A stretch of 64,000 bases of DNA from Rhodobacter sp. (GTDB lineage Bacteria; Pseudomonadota; Alphaproteobacteria; Rhodobacterales; Rhodobacteraceae): the NCBI GenBank assembly GCA_016704435.1, contig JADJAB010000002.1:62001-126000 (forward strand), written 5' to 3'. The notes under the pieces are model-generated. The model was not told the DNA's origin, ran no database searches, and worked only from the letters and a program-made list of their open reading frames with translations. A program made the position numbers and the translations under genes. Shown piece by piece: positions 1-7,305 of this stretch (its first letter is position 1; every line of letters starts with the position of its first letter).

Positions 1-570
1 CCCGAGGCCTTCTACGATGGCCGCATCGGCGAAGCCCGCCGCCGGGCGTTCTTTGCGGAAGTGCCGATCCAGGCCGCGAACCTTGAAATCGACCGCGGCG
101 CGCCGTTCCTGGCGACCCTGCAGGCGCTGGCACGCGCCCACCCGGACTGGGCGGCCCAGATCCTTTGGTGGCACGACGACTGGCTGGCCATGGTACACCC
201 GGTCATCCCCGAAACCGTCGCCACGCTGCACGCGCTGAGGGCGCGCGGCGTGCCGGTCTTCGCGCTGACCAACTTCGGCGCCGAGACCTTTGAGATCGCT
301 CTCGGCGCCTTTCCCTTCCTGCGCGACTTCGACCACGCTTTCGTCTCGGGCCAGATGGGCGTGATCAAACCCGACGCGGCGATCTATGCCGCCGTTGAAG
401 CCGCCGCCGGCATCGCCCCCGAGGGGTTGCTCTTCACCGATGATCGCCCCGAGAACATCCATGCCGCCGCCGCTCGCGGCTGGCAGACGCATCTCTTCAC
501 CTCCGGACGCGATTGGGCGGCCCGGCTGGTCCGCGCGGGGGTGCTCAGCCCAGAGGAGTGCTTGCCATGA
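1..570 (+). CDS. HAD-superfamily hydrolase, 5' end outside window
   Basis: C-terminal 189 residues of a haloacid-dehalogenase-like phosphatase or dehalogenase (subfamily IA type). The frame is open from base 1, so the gene starts upstream and the motif I nucleophile (DxD) is not in the window. Visible are motif II in ALTNFG, the motif III lysine in VIKPD, and the acidic motif IV in FTDDRPENI, in the right order and spacing. A GTG at base 61 could be mistaken for a start, but the residues before it (FYDGRIGEARRRAFF) look like ordinary HAD cap sequence. The stop overlaps the next start by 4 nt (ATGA), so the two are probably co-translated. Substrate cannot be inferred. Confidence 0.85.
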   Translation, partial: PEAFYDGRIGEARRRAFFAEVPIQAANLEIDRGAPFLATLQALARAHPDWAAQILWWHDDWLAMVHPVIPETVATLHALRARGVPVFALTNFGAETFEIALGAFPFLRDFDHAFVSGQMGVIKPDAAIYAAVEAAAGIAPEGLLFTDDRPENIHAAAARGWQTHLFTSGRDWAARLVRAGVLSPEECLP

Positions 571-1484
571 CCATTCAGATCATCGGGCCGGAGGCAGAAG
601 CCGATCTGAGCTGGGTCGGGCTTCTGCAGGCCTTCGCCGATGGCCACCGGCTGCCAAGGGCCGACATCAAGGACCTGCTGATTTATCGCGGGGCGGACAC
701 GCTGCTGGACCGCGCCGCCTGGATCGACGGCTTGGGCGGGCTGGTCAAGGCCGCCACGATCTTTCCCGGCAATGCCGCGCGGGGCCTGCCCACGATCAAC
801 GGCGCGGTCACCCTCTTCGACGACCTGACCGGGGAATTGACGGCCTTGGTCGACTTCCACCTCGTCACCAAATGGAAGACCGCCGGCGACAGTCTCTATT
901 CGGCCAGCCGACTGGCCCGCAAGGACAGCCGCAACATCCTGCTGGTCGGTGCCGGCGCGGTCGCCCGTTCGATGGTCGAGGCGTACCGCACGATCTGGCC
1001 GAAGGCCGAATTCACCGTCTGGTCGCGCCACCCGGCCACCGCGGCCAGCATGGCCGTACCGCTGGGCCTTAGAGTGGCGGCAAGGCTGGAAGAGGCGGTG
1101 CCCCAGGCCGACATCATCTGCACCTGTACGATGGCGACCGAACCTCTGATCAGTGGCGACTGGCTGCAACCAGGCCAGCACCTGGACCTGATCGGCGCCT
1201 ACCGCCCCGACATGCGCGAGGTCGACGATGCCGCCATGGCCCGCGCCGCCCTGTTCGTCGACTCCCGCGCGACGACGGTCCACCACATCGGCGAACTGAT
1301 GGCTCCCCTGAAATCCGGCGCGATCACCGAAACCTCGATCCTGGCGGATTTCTACGACGACCCGGCCGGCTTCACCCGCCAAAGCCCCGACCAGATCACC
1401 ATCGCCAAGAACGGCGGCGGCGCGCATCTGGACCTGATGACCGCCAGCTACATCACCCGCGCCGCAGGGGCAGGCAAAGCATAG
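567..1484 (+). CDS. Ornithine cyclodeaminase / mu-crystallin family protein
   Basis: 305 residues, normal family length. The NAD(P)-binding fold is marked by VGAGAVA at residues 127-133, after an N-terminal substrate domain containing the conserved K-TAGDSLYSA segment (about residues 102-113). Members deaminate ornithine to proline or reduce cyclic imines and ketimino acids such as delta1-pyrroline-2-carboxylate; the sequence alone does not choose between these. The start is the ATG overlapping the stop of the HAD gene (ATGA), preceded by GAGGAG in CAGAGGAGTGCTTGCC; a longer open frame upstream lies inside the HAD gene. Last gene of that operon as seen here. Confidence 0.85.
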   Translation: MTIQIIGPEAEADLSWVGLLQAFADGHRLPRADIKDLLIYRGADTLLDRAAWIDGLGGLVKAATIFPGNAARGLPTINGAVTLFDDLTGELTALVDFHLVTKWKTAGDSLYSASRLARKDSRNILLVGAGAVARSMVEAYRTIWPKAEFTVWSRHPATAASMAVPLGLRVAARLEEAVPQADIICTCTMATEPLISGDWLQPGQHLDLIGAYRPDMREVDDAAMARAALFVDSRATTVHHIGELMAPLKSGAITETSILADFYDDPAGFTRQSPDQITIAKNGGGAHLDLMTASYITRAAGAGKA

Positions 1485-1541
1485 GCCCGGCCCGCACGCC
1501 GAGCCGGTTGCGCGGCACGCGCAGAGGCGAGATATGGACTT

Positions 1542-1560
1542 CTGCGCGCCGGGCGCGCAG
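1542..1560. terminator. Hairpin between convergent genes
   Basis: Perfect 8-bp inverted repeat CTGCGCGC / GCGCGCAG with a 3-base loop, 58 nt after the ornithine cyclodeaminase-like gene and 69 nt from the end of the opposing small gene. Placement suits a shared terminator, but there is no clear T-tract on either side, so intrinsic termination is uncertain. Confidence 0.4.
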
Positions 1561-1628
1561 TCCGCAGTTTCTTGGCGTCCTGCTGGCAAGAAGAGCCAAC
1601 AAGGAAACCTCAAGATCCGCTGCCCCTT

Positions 1629-1865
1629 TCAAGGCTGCGTTTCCCGGACGAAGCCGCCTTTTTCCGGCCGGGTGCAGATCGTGACAATGCCCCTGCCGTC
1701 GAGGAAAGCGACCCTGCGACCGATCCGTGTCCGGCCGCCGTCATCCTCCCAGCGGGCGAGGCTGACCGCATCTGGCAGCGCCTGCCTTTCTGCGATCACG
1801 ACCGGGCGCTTGATGCGGGCCGTCGAGGGAAACAGCTCGTCGAAGTCTGCATCACAAATCATCAT
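1629..1865 (-). CDS. Small hypothetical protein (78 aa)
   Basis: I do not recognise the family. The frame continues upstream to 1928, but a strong ribosome binding site (GGAAGGAG) sits 8 nt before ATGATG at 1865, giving a 78-residue product beginning MMICDADFDELFP. It has no signal peptide or membrane segment, and is rich in charged residues with a short GGRTRIGRR basic patch in the middle. The good RBS is the main reason to keep it. It lies between a converging gene and a DUF1127 gene on the same strand, about 97 nt downstream of that gene. Confidence 0.5.
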   Translation of the reverse strand: MMICDADFDELFPSTARIKRPVVIAERQALPDAVSLARWEDDGGRTRIGRRVAFLDGRGIVTICTRPEKGGFVRETQP

Positions 1866-1962
1866 TGGCTCTACTCCTTCCGGCAAGACAGGTTGCAATC
1901 CATTTTCGGTGACGGTCAGCAGCGTCACGCCGCGACGGTCTGACCGTCACCGATCTTGAGCG

Positions 1963-2286
1963 TCAGGCCGCTTTTCCGCGGGCCTGATGACTGGCGCCGA
2001 CCGCCAAGGCGGCCGGCGCCAACGGAACCATCTGCAACTCACGGTCATCGAACGAGTCCACCACGGCTTCGATGTCGCCGCGCGCGAGCCCGATGTCTCT
2101 GAGCAGTCTGTCATCCATGGCCTGAAGCGCGCGGATCATGCGGCGGCGTTGCCAATGTCTGACGATGCCGCCGAAGAACCGGCGCAAGTGACCCATGCCT
2201 TGATCGGGGTCTTGATCGCGGCCCTGAACGGGGCCGTGCCCGCGTGACGCCGGTTCAAATCTCTGATGGGTGAAGTCGAGGGACAT
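1963..2286 (-). CDS. DUF1127 domain protein
   Basis: 107 residues when started at the ATG at 2286, which has GGAGGA 5-10 nt upstream; the longer reading frame to 2409 lacks such support. The middle carries the DUF1127 signature: an arginine-rich helix (RRRMIRALQAMDD) followed by RLLRDIGLARGDIE. These small basic alphaproteobacterial proteins are often stress-induced, and some bind RNA or influence phosphate and carbon regulation; no specific role can be given here. Most family members are about 50-75 residues, so the C-terminal alanine-rich tail and the N-terminal 40 residues are extra. Confidence 0.75.
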   Translation of the reverse strand: MSLDFTHQRFEPASRGHGPVQGRDQDPDQGMGHLRRFFGGIVRHWQRRRMIRALQAMDDRLLRDIGLARGDIEAVVDSFDDRELQMVPLAPAALAVGASHQARGKAA

Positions 2287-2754
2287 GCCATCCTCCAGTT
2301 TTCGCTGAATGCTGATTTCGGAACGGCCGCCGCCGCGTTCCCTGAGGCATGGGATGCGGCATACCGCATCTGCCAACCCGAAGCACGCGGGCGTCTCCGT
2401 CCGTTTCATTTGATCTGTGAGAGATCAGAAAAACCCCAAAGCGTGGACCCTGCACAAGGCCCAGTCCCGCCCGGGGTCACCGGCGGTTCAGCGAACGTCC
2501 CGCACGCAGCAGGACCCCATTGTGAAAGCTGCACATCGTCATGGCCTCAACATGGCCGTTGCAGAGGAACGTTTCAATCACCCGGCCAAGGAATTCGGCC
2601 CCTCGGCGCGAAACCGCTTGTTTTCAGTGGATTCCGATCACATCGTGGCAACAATGGCGGCCGATCGGGTCCCGGCAATTGACGAAGCCGGCAGGAATGC
2701 CTAGCTGTTGTCTCATGGTGATGCATGCTGATCATTTCCGCTTTCTTCTGCTGA

Positions 2755-2776
2755 ACCGCCCGCTGCCCCGGGCGGT
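2755..2776. terminator. GC-rich hairpin in intergenic region
   Basis: Perfect 8-bp arms ACCGCCCG / CGGGCGGT around CTGCCC. No known gene ends just before it, so it could terminate a small transcript from the unexplained 2.3-2.8 kb stretch or act as a leader structure for the downstream gene. Confidence 0.3.
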
Positions 2777-2838
2777 CTAGGCGCGTCAGCGCCAGCCTTG
2801 CCTCCCGGGGTCTCCTCCCAGTCCGGAATTCAGCGCGA

Positions 2839-2853
2839 GACGACGATGTCGTC
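2839..2853. promoter_or_regulatory. Dyad GACGAC-GAT-GTCGTC upstream of Rnk-like gene
   Basis: Perfect 6-bp inverted repeat with 3-base spacer, ending 12 nt before the ATG at 2866. It is just upstream of the RBS (GAGGAGAGG), a position fitting an operator or a translation-controlling hairpin. No binding protein can be assigned. Confidence 0.3.
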
Positions 2854-2865
2854 CGAGGAGAGGTC

Positions 2866-3318
2866 ATGATCAGCAGCCGCGAAACCCATCTGTCCGTCCC
2901 CGGCAACCATCCCGGACCGAGAACACCCCCCCGCAAGTGGGCGATATTGCCCGAGGACGACCACCGTCAGCTGCAAAAGCATCTGGAGATCTGCGAAAGC
3001 GCACGGAAGCCGGGCTGGGCGATGCTCGCCCATGTCCTGCACCACAAGATCATGACGGCGGAACCGGTGAAGTCCGTGCCGGCCGATGGCCTGGTGACGG
3101 GCGGCTGCCGCGTCACCTTTTCGGTGGATGGCGGACCGCACCACACCGGATTGCTGACCCAAAGGGCGCGATCGGGTTTGGGCGGTTGCGTGATCCCGGT
3201 GTCGTCGCTGCTGGGGGCCACGCTGATCGGCATGCGGGTCGGGCAACGCGCGCCGCTGCCCAGCGTGGACGGTACGGTCTGCACCGTCGCCGTGCTGGAC
3301 GTCGCGCATCCGGCCTGA
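2866..3318 (+). CDS. Divergent Rnk/GreA C-terminal-domain-like protein
   Basis: 150 residues. The second half resembles the C-terminal domain of GreA/GreB and of the nucleoside diphosphate kinase regulator Rnk (VTFSVDGG near residues 103-110, then SSLLGATLIGMRVGQRAP). The N-terminal half (ILPEDDHRQLQKHLEI) parallels the short coiled-coil arm of Rnk proteins. Rnk-type proteins bind RNA polymerase. Unlike typical members it lacks the canonical SPLG-x-ALLG sequence (here SSLLGATLIG). A good RBS (GAGGAGAGG) precedes the ATG. The next gene is a second, closer Rnk homologue, so this looks like a tandem, diverged paralogue. Confidence 0.6.
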   Translation: MISSRETHLSVPGNHPGPRTPPRKWAILPEDDHRQLQKHLEICESARKPGWAMLAHVLHHKIMTAEPVKSVPADGLVTGGCRVTFSVDGGPHHTGLLTQRARSGLGGCVIPVSSLLGATLIGMRVGQRAPLPSVDGTVCTVAVLDVAHPA

Positions 3319-3403
3319 GCCGACAGCCCGTTTGCTGACGACCGAACCCATCGCAATCCTGCGGCGCACCTTATGTGCTACCCAAAGAAAAGGCTTTCCG
3401 ATC

Positions 3404-3847
3404 ATGACCCAAACGATCAAATCCACCGCGAAGCGCGCAGAGCACCATCCGGAAATCATCATCAACGCGGACGATCTGGCGCATATCGAGGCGCTGGCCG
3501 ATGGTGCCATGCTGCGCAACCCAGCCCTGGCCGACCGTCTCCTGGACGAACTTGGCCGCGCCCGCATCGTGGCATCCGCAAGGATGCCACGCACTGCTGT
3601 GGGAATCGGCAGTTCGGTGACCTACCGCGACGAGAGCAACGGCCATGAGAGGTCGGTGACGCTGGTCTACCCGGAGAATGCCGACATCGCGCTTCATCGG
3701 GTTTCGGTGATGACGCCGATCGGCGTGGCGCTTCTGGGCCTGTCCGAGGGTGCGGCCTTCCACTGGGACACCCGCGACAACCAGCGTCGGATGCTGACGG
3801 TGATACGGGTCGAACCGACGACCGCAACCGTGACCTCCCCGGAATAA
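3404..3847 (+). CDS. rnk: Nucleoside diphosphate kinase regulator (Rnk/GreA-like)
   Basis: 147 residues. N-terminal segment EIIINADDLAHIEAL matches the start of the Rnk arm. The C-terminal GreA/GreB-like domain contains VTYRDE, VTLVYPENADI and VMTPIGVALLGLSEGAAF, the Rnk/GreA core. These proteins bind RNA polymerase near the secondary channel and, in some bacteria, influence NDP kinase and polysaccharide levels. The open frame continues upstream to 3332, but the ATG at 3404 begins the conserved region. It follows a diverged paralogue by 85 nt and may share its promoter. Confidence 0.75.
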   Translation: MTQTIKSTAKRAEHHPEIIINADDLAHIEALADGAMLRNPALADRLLDELGRARIVASARMPRTAVGIGSSVTYRDESNGHERSVTLVYPENADIALHRVSVMTPIGVALLGLSEGAAFHWDTRDNQRRMLTVIRVEPTTATVTSPE

Positions 3848-3917
3848 CTTGACCGTCTGGCGCAGATGCGAACTTCCGCGTCATCTGGCAAGGACAAAGC
3901 GGCCTTCAGGCATGGTG

Positions 3918-4340
3918 TCAGCCGACACGGTTTCCATCCCTATCGATCAGCGGCGTGCCATCCTCTTTCGCCATCGGACCGGGTGGCAGACGGTCCAGCA
4001 GGTCCAGCACCACCTCGCTCGGGCGGCAAAGCCGGACGCCCTTGGGCGAGCAGACGATGGGGCGGTTGACCAGGACGGGGTGTTCCAGCATTGCCCAGAG
4101 CAGCCTCTCGTCGCTCACCGCTGGATCGAGCAGCCCCAACTCCTCGGCCGGGGATTTCGTTGTGCGCAGGGCAGTGCGCGGAGTCAGGCCGGCAGCGGCG
4201 AACAGCGCCAGAAGCTGCGGACGTGTCCAGCCGGTTTCGAGATAGGGAATGACAACCGGTGTCTCGCCCGACGCCTCGATGATCGCCAACACGTTGCGCG
4301 AGGTGCCACAAGCGGGATTGTGATGGATGACGATACTCAT
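3918..4340 (-). CDS. arsC: Arsenate reductase (ArsC, glutaredoxin-type family)
   Basis: 140 residues, standard length for the PF03960 family. Reduces arsenate to arsenite in the cytoplasm. The N-terminal H-x3-C-x3-R site is present as HNPACGTSR (catalytic Cys12), followed by the family segments TPRTALRTTKSP and a C-terminal SPKGVRLCRPSEVV. The start ATG at 4340 overlaps the stop of the upstream acr3 gene by 4 nt (ATGA), which fixes the start and implies translational coupling. The open frame upstream is inside acr3. Last gene of arsR-acr3-arsC, supplying arsenite to the exporter. Confidence 0.93.
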   Translation of the reverse strand: MSIVIHHNPACGTSRNVLAIIEASGETPVVIPYLETGWTRPQLLALFAAAGLTPRTALRTTKSPAEELGLLDPAVSDERLLWAMLEHPVLVNRPIVCSPKGVRLCRPSEVVLDLLDRLPPGPMAKEDGTPLIDRDGNRVG

Positions 4341-5404
4341 GGCCCGCTTCCTTCGGCCGGGAACCAGTGTCTGGTCCTGTTGGCAAAGGCGACAAGCGAC
4401 AGCATCACGGGCACCTCGACAAGGACGCCGACGACTGTCGCCAGGGCCGCCCCGGACCCCAGCCCGAACAGGCTGATCGCGACCGCCACGGCAAGTTCGA
4501 AGAAGTTGGAGGTTCCGATCAGGGCGCAGGGGGCAGCGACGTTGAACGGGATGCGCCAGGCACGCGCGGCGCCGTAGGCCACGAAAAAGATGCCGTAGGA
4601 CTGGATCAGCAGTGGAATGGCAATGAGAGCGATGACCAGCGGACGGTCGAGGATGACACTGCCCTGGAACCCGAAAAGCAGCACCACCGTCACCAGAAGC
4701 CCGATGATCGAGAACGGTTGCACGCGAGCCTTGAACGCACCTACCGCCGCCTCGCCGCCTTTGCCGACGAGGTTCCGGCGTGTCAGAAACCCGGCCAGCA
4801 GCGGCAGCATCACATAAAGACCCACCGACAGCAGCAGGGTGTCCCAGGGCACGACGATATCGGTCATGCCCAGCAGGAAGGCAACGATGGGGGCAAAGGC
4901 GAAGACCATGACCACATCGTTCACGCTGACCTGAACCAGCGTATAGGTCGCGTCGCCACGCGTGAGGTTCGACCACACGAACACCATCGCCGTGCAGGGC
5001 GCCGCCCCCAGCAGGATGACACCCGCCAGATAGGCCTGGGCGTCATCCGGCGGGATCAGGCCCGCAAAGACATGGTTGAAGAACAGCACGCCAAGGGCCG
5101 CCATCGTGAAGGGCTTGACCAGCCAGTTCACCACCAGCGTCACGACCAACCCCTTCGGCTTGTCGCCAACCTGGCGCAAAGCACCGAAATCCACGCCCAC
5201 CATCATCGGATAGACCATCGCCCAGATCAGCACTGCCACGGGCAGGTTGATCGCGGCAACTTCCAATGCGGCCAGGGCCGCGAAGAGACCGGGAAACAGA
5301 TTGCCCAGAAGCAGCCCCGTCCCGATGGCAAGCGCCACCCAGACCGAAAGCCAGCGTTCGAACGTTCCCAGACCCGCCGCAGCGGGAGGCGAGGTATCGG
5401 TCAT
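4337..5404 (-). CDS. acr3: Arsenite efflux permease, ACR3 family
   Basis: 355 residues with about ten hydrophobic segments, as expected for Acr3 (BASS-like) carriers that expel arsenite using the proton gradient. Diagnostic features are the conserved membrane cysteine in GAAPCTAMVFVWS (about residue 140) and VYPMMVGVDFG in an early helix. The start at 5404 (MTDTSPPAAAG) is chosen because it begins just before the first helix; the longer frame to 5449 has no support. Middle gene of a three-gene operon: 86 nt after arsR, 4-nt overlap with arsC. Confidence 0.93.
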   Translation of the reverse strand: MTDTSPPAAAGLGTFERWLSVWVALAIGTGLLLGNLFPGLFAALAALEVAAINLPVAVLIWAMVYPMMVGVDFGALRQVGDKPKGLVVTLVVNWLVKPFTMAALGVLFFNHVFAGLIPPDDAQAYLAGVILLGAAPCTAMVFVWSNLTRGDATYTLVQVSVNDVVMVFAFAPIVAFLLGMTDIVVPWDTLLLSVGLYVMLPLLAGFLTRRNLVGKGGEAAVGAFKARVQPFSIIGLLVTVVLLFGFQGSVILDRPLVIALIAIPLLIQSYGIFFVAYGAARAWRIPFNVAAPCALIGTSNFFELAVAVAISLFGLGSGAALATVVGVLVEVPVMLSLVAFANRTRHWFPAEGSGP

Positions 5405-5490
5405 GTCGGTCCTTCCTGGTATTGCCTCTGATCGGCCTCGGCGGTGCACAAGAAGATCACGTTCCGGACTTCCCCTGTCATGACAATCTT

Positions 5491-5823
5491 CTAGCCGGCA
5501 CAGGCAAGTTCATTGATGACGGGTTGACACAACGCGGGACGACCGCCGCAGCAATCCTCCATCAGGAAGGCCAGCAGGCCGCGCATCCCGTCCATGTCGG
5601 CGAAGTAGCGAATACTGCGTCCCTCCCGCGCATTCCGGATCAAGCCGGAGCGTGCCAGGATCGCGAGATTGGCTGACATCGTGTTCTGTCGCACGCCCAG
5701 CGCGTCGCCGATTTCACCGGCCGAAAGCCCCGCATCTCCGGTCTTGATGAGCAGGCGGAAAACGTCGAGCCGGGTGGCCTGACCAAGGGCTGCAAACGCA
5801 TCGAGGGCTTGAGTCTTATCCAT
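5491..5823 (-). CDS. arsR: ArsR-family metalloregulatory repressor
   Basis: 110 residues. The winged helix-turn-helix covers about residues 30-75 (SAGEIGDALGVRQNTMSANL is the recognition region). The usual ELCVCD metal site in the DNA-binding helix is absent; instead a C-terminal cysteine group, C91-C92 and C99 in DCCGGRPALC, resembles the arsenite site of the Acidithiobacillus-type ArsR. It should derepress the downstream acr3-arsC genes when arsenite binds. Overlapping inverted repeats cover and precede its own start codon (separate entry), consistent with autoregulation. No strong RBS is visible before the ATG. Confidence 0.9.
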   Translation of the reverse strand: MDKTQALDAFAALGQATRLDVFRLLIKTGDAGLSAGEIGDALGVRQNTMSANLAILARSGLIRNAREGRSIRYFADMDGMRGLLAFLMEDCCGGRPALCQPVINELACAG

Positions 5824-5851
5824 ATCTCATGAAGTATGGATATGCTTCATG
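5818..5851. promoter_or_regulatory. Candidate ArsR operator (two interlocked dyads)
   Basis: Two perfect 7-bp inverted repeats overlap: ATCCATA-N10-TATGGAT (5818-5841) and CATGAAG-N10-CTTCATG (5828-5851). The first includes the arsR start codon, the second lies just upstream. AT-rich dyads at the promoter of an arsR gene are the usual ArsR binding target. The short arsR leader suggests the promoter overlaps or abuts this site. Confidence 0.55.
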
Positions 5852-5855
5852 CGTG

Positions 5856-7040
5856 TCAAGTCAGCTTGGCGGGCACTCGGCCAACGGCGGTTTGGCGGGA
5901 TGGCGATCCTTGCCCGTGCAGTTCCACGGCAAGCAGGAATGGCCAGTTCAAGGTCGCCGCCCGAGTCTTGCCCGGAACCGCTGGCCAAAGGCTGCTTTCA
6001 ACCGCCTTACCGCCGCTTGCCGCGCGGCCCCTCGGTCTTGTTGCCGCGGGGTCCGGATTGACGGGTGTGTTGGCGCGGTTTTCCGCGTCCAGCTTGCGCC
6101 AGCGGTCCAGCCGTGCGGCGGACAAGTCCCCGGCAGTGACCGCGGCCCGGACGGCGCAACCCGGTTCATGCGCATGGGTGCAATCGCGAAAACGGCAGTT
6201 CGGTGCCAGTTCGGTGATCTCGGCGAAAAGCATGTCCAGACCGGCGGCGACATCGCTGACGTGCAGCGTCCGCATGCCCGGCGTGTCGATCACCCAACCT
6301 CCGCCGGCAATTGCGTGCAGCGAGCGAGAGGTCGTCGTATGACGGCCCTTGGCGTCATCCTCGCGGATGCTGCCGGTGGCTTGGGCCGTTTCGGGCGTCT
6401 TGTCGGCCAGGGTGTTCAACAGCGTCGACTTGCCGACACCGGACGAGCCAACCAGCGCGACCGTCTGCCCCGGCCCGCACCACGGCGCCAGGGCGGCGGC
6501 GGCATCGGGGGCCTTGGCGTTCAGCAAGACGACGGCAAGGTCCCGCTGCAAGGTCCCGGCCTCGGCGCGGTAGGGTGTTGGATCGGCCACCTGATCGGTC
6601 TTCGTCAGAACGATCACCGGATTCGTTCCGGCCTCGTTCGCAAGCGCCAGATAACGCTCCAGCCGGGCCAGGTTGAAATCGTCATTGCATGAGGTCACGA
6701 TGAACAGCGTATCGACATTCGCCGCAATCAATTGCGGGATACGGGCAGACTCGGTCCGGCGGCGCAGCACGGTGGTTCGGTCCAGCCGACGCACTGCGAT
6801 CCGGGTCGCCGGGTCCATCAGAACCCAATCCCCGACAGCGAAATCCGACGTGTTGCCCTGGGCGGGCAGGCCAAGCCTGATCTGGCCGGATCCGGTTTCC
6901 GCCATCAGCCGCGAGCGATGGACACCCGCAATGCGCACCGCAACCAGCCCTGCATCGTCGGGTCCCAACTGGTCCGCAAAGAAGGGCGCCCAGCCAAGAC
7001 TGGTCAGCGAAGAAGGGGTCAACTGGGATGGCTGTGTCAC
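5856..7040 (-). CDS. rsgA: Ribosome small-subunit GTPase RsgA, C-terminus frameshifted
   Basis: Circularly permuted GTPase that checks late 30S maturation. N-terminal OB-fold (about residues 30-90), G4 TKTD at 146-149, P-loop GSSGVGKST at 198-206, G3 DTPG at 252-255, and the zinc knuckle with C282, C287, H289 and C295. GTG start at 7040. The frame as read gives 394 residues with an unrelated tail. Adding one base in the G run at 6048-6051 would end the protein at 6007 with a basic tail (DPRGNKTEGPRGKRR), giving 344 residues, the family's normal size. I infer that the true 3' end is 6007. Confidence 0.9.
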   Translation of the reverse strand: MTQPSQLTPSSLTSLGWAPFFADQLGPDDAGLVAVRIAGVHRSRLMAETGSGQIRLGLPAQGNTSDFAVGDWVLMDPATRIAVRRLDRTTVLRRRTESARIPQLIAANVDTLFIVTSCNDDFNLARLERYLALANEAGTNPVIVLTKTDQVADPTPYRAEAGTLQRDLAVVLLNAKAPDAAAALAPWCGPGQTVALVGSSGVGKSTLLNTLADKTPETAQATGSIREDDAKGRHTTTSRSLHAIAGGGWVIDTPGMRTLHVSDVAAGLDMLFAEITELAPNCRFRDCTHAHEPGCAVRAAVTAGDLSAARLDRWRKLDAENRANTPVNPDPAATRPRGRAASGGKAVESSLWPAVPGKTRAATLNWPFLLAVELHGQGSPSRQTAVGRVPAKLT

Positions 7041-7305
7041 GCCCCTTGCATGGTGGCTGCGCCGCGCGGATGCAAGCGTTTCCTGACGCCATCGTCAGAC
7101 CACTGAGGCACCCGCAACCGCCGAGCACCGCCAGGGCCGTCAAACCGCTGCCGCTACCCCGATCCGCACCGCCCGACTTCTGTCGAAAGCCGCGCGGCCA
7201 CCCGGAACACGACCTGGGACCTCTGGCTTTTCGGCCCTTGCATGCTTACCTCGGCCTTTGAACCAAGGTAGGCCGAATGCGGTCTGCAAGCCGAAGGTGC
7301 CGTGA

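Larger units (their letters stand above)
2287..2865. other. 579-bp stretch with no supported gene
   Basis: Lies between the divergent DUF1127 and Rnk-like genes, so it must hold both promoters. An open frame on the + strand (GTG at 2417 to 2704, 95 codons) exists, but its product matches nothing I know, it has no convincing RBS, and open frames of this size arise often at this GC content. A GC-rich hairpin (2755-2776) and a dyad (2839-2853) are listed separately. Confidence 0.5.

Noticed and set aside
2417..2704. 95-codon + strand open frame in the gap after DUF1127
   Set aside because: No RBS, no homologous motif, and many similar frames occur by chance at this GC content.
4367..5431. 354-codon open frame antisense to acr3
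   Set aside because: acr3 is complete and in an operon with arsR and arsC; the antisense translation is low-complexity His/Gln/Asp-rich.
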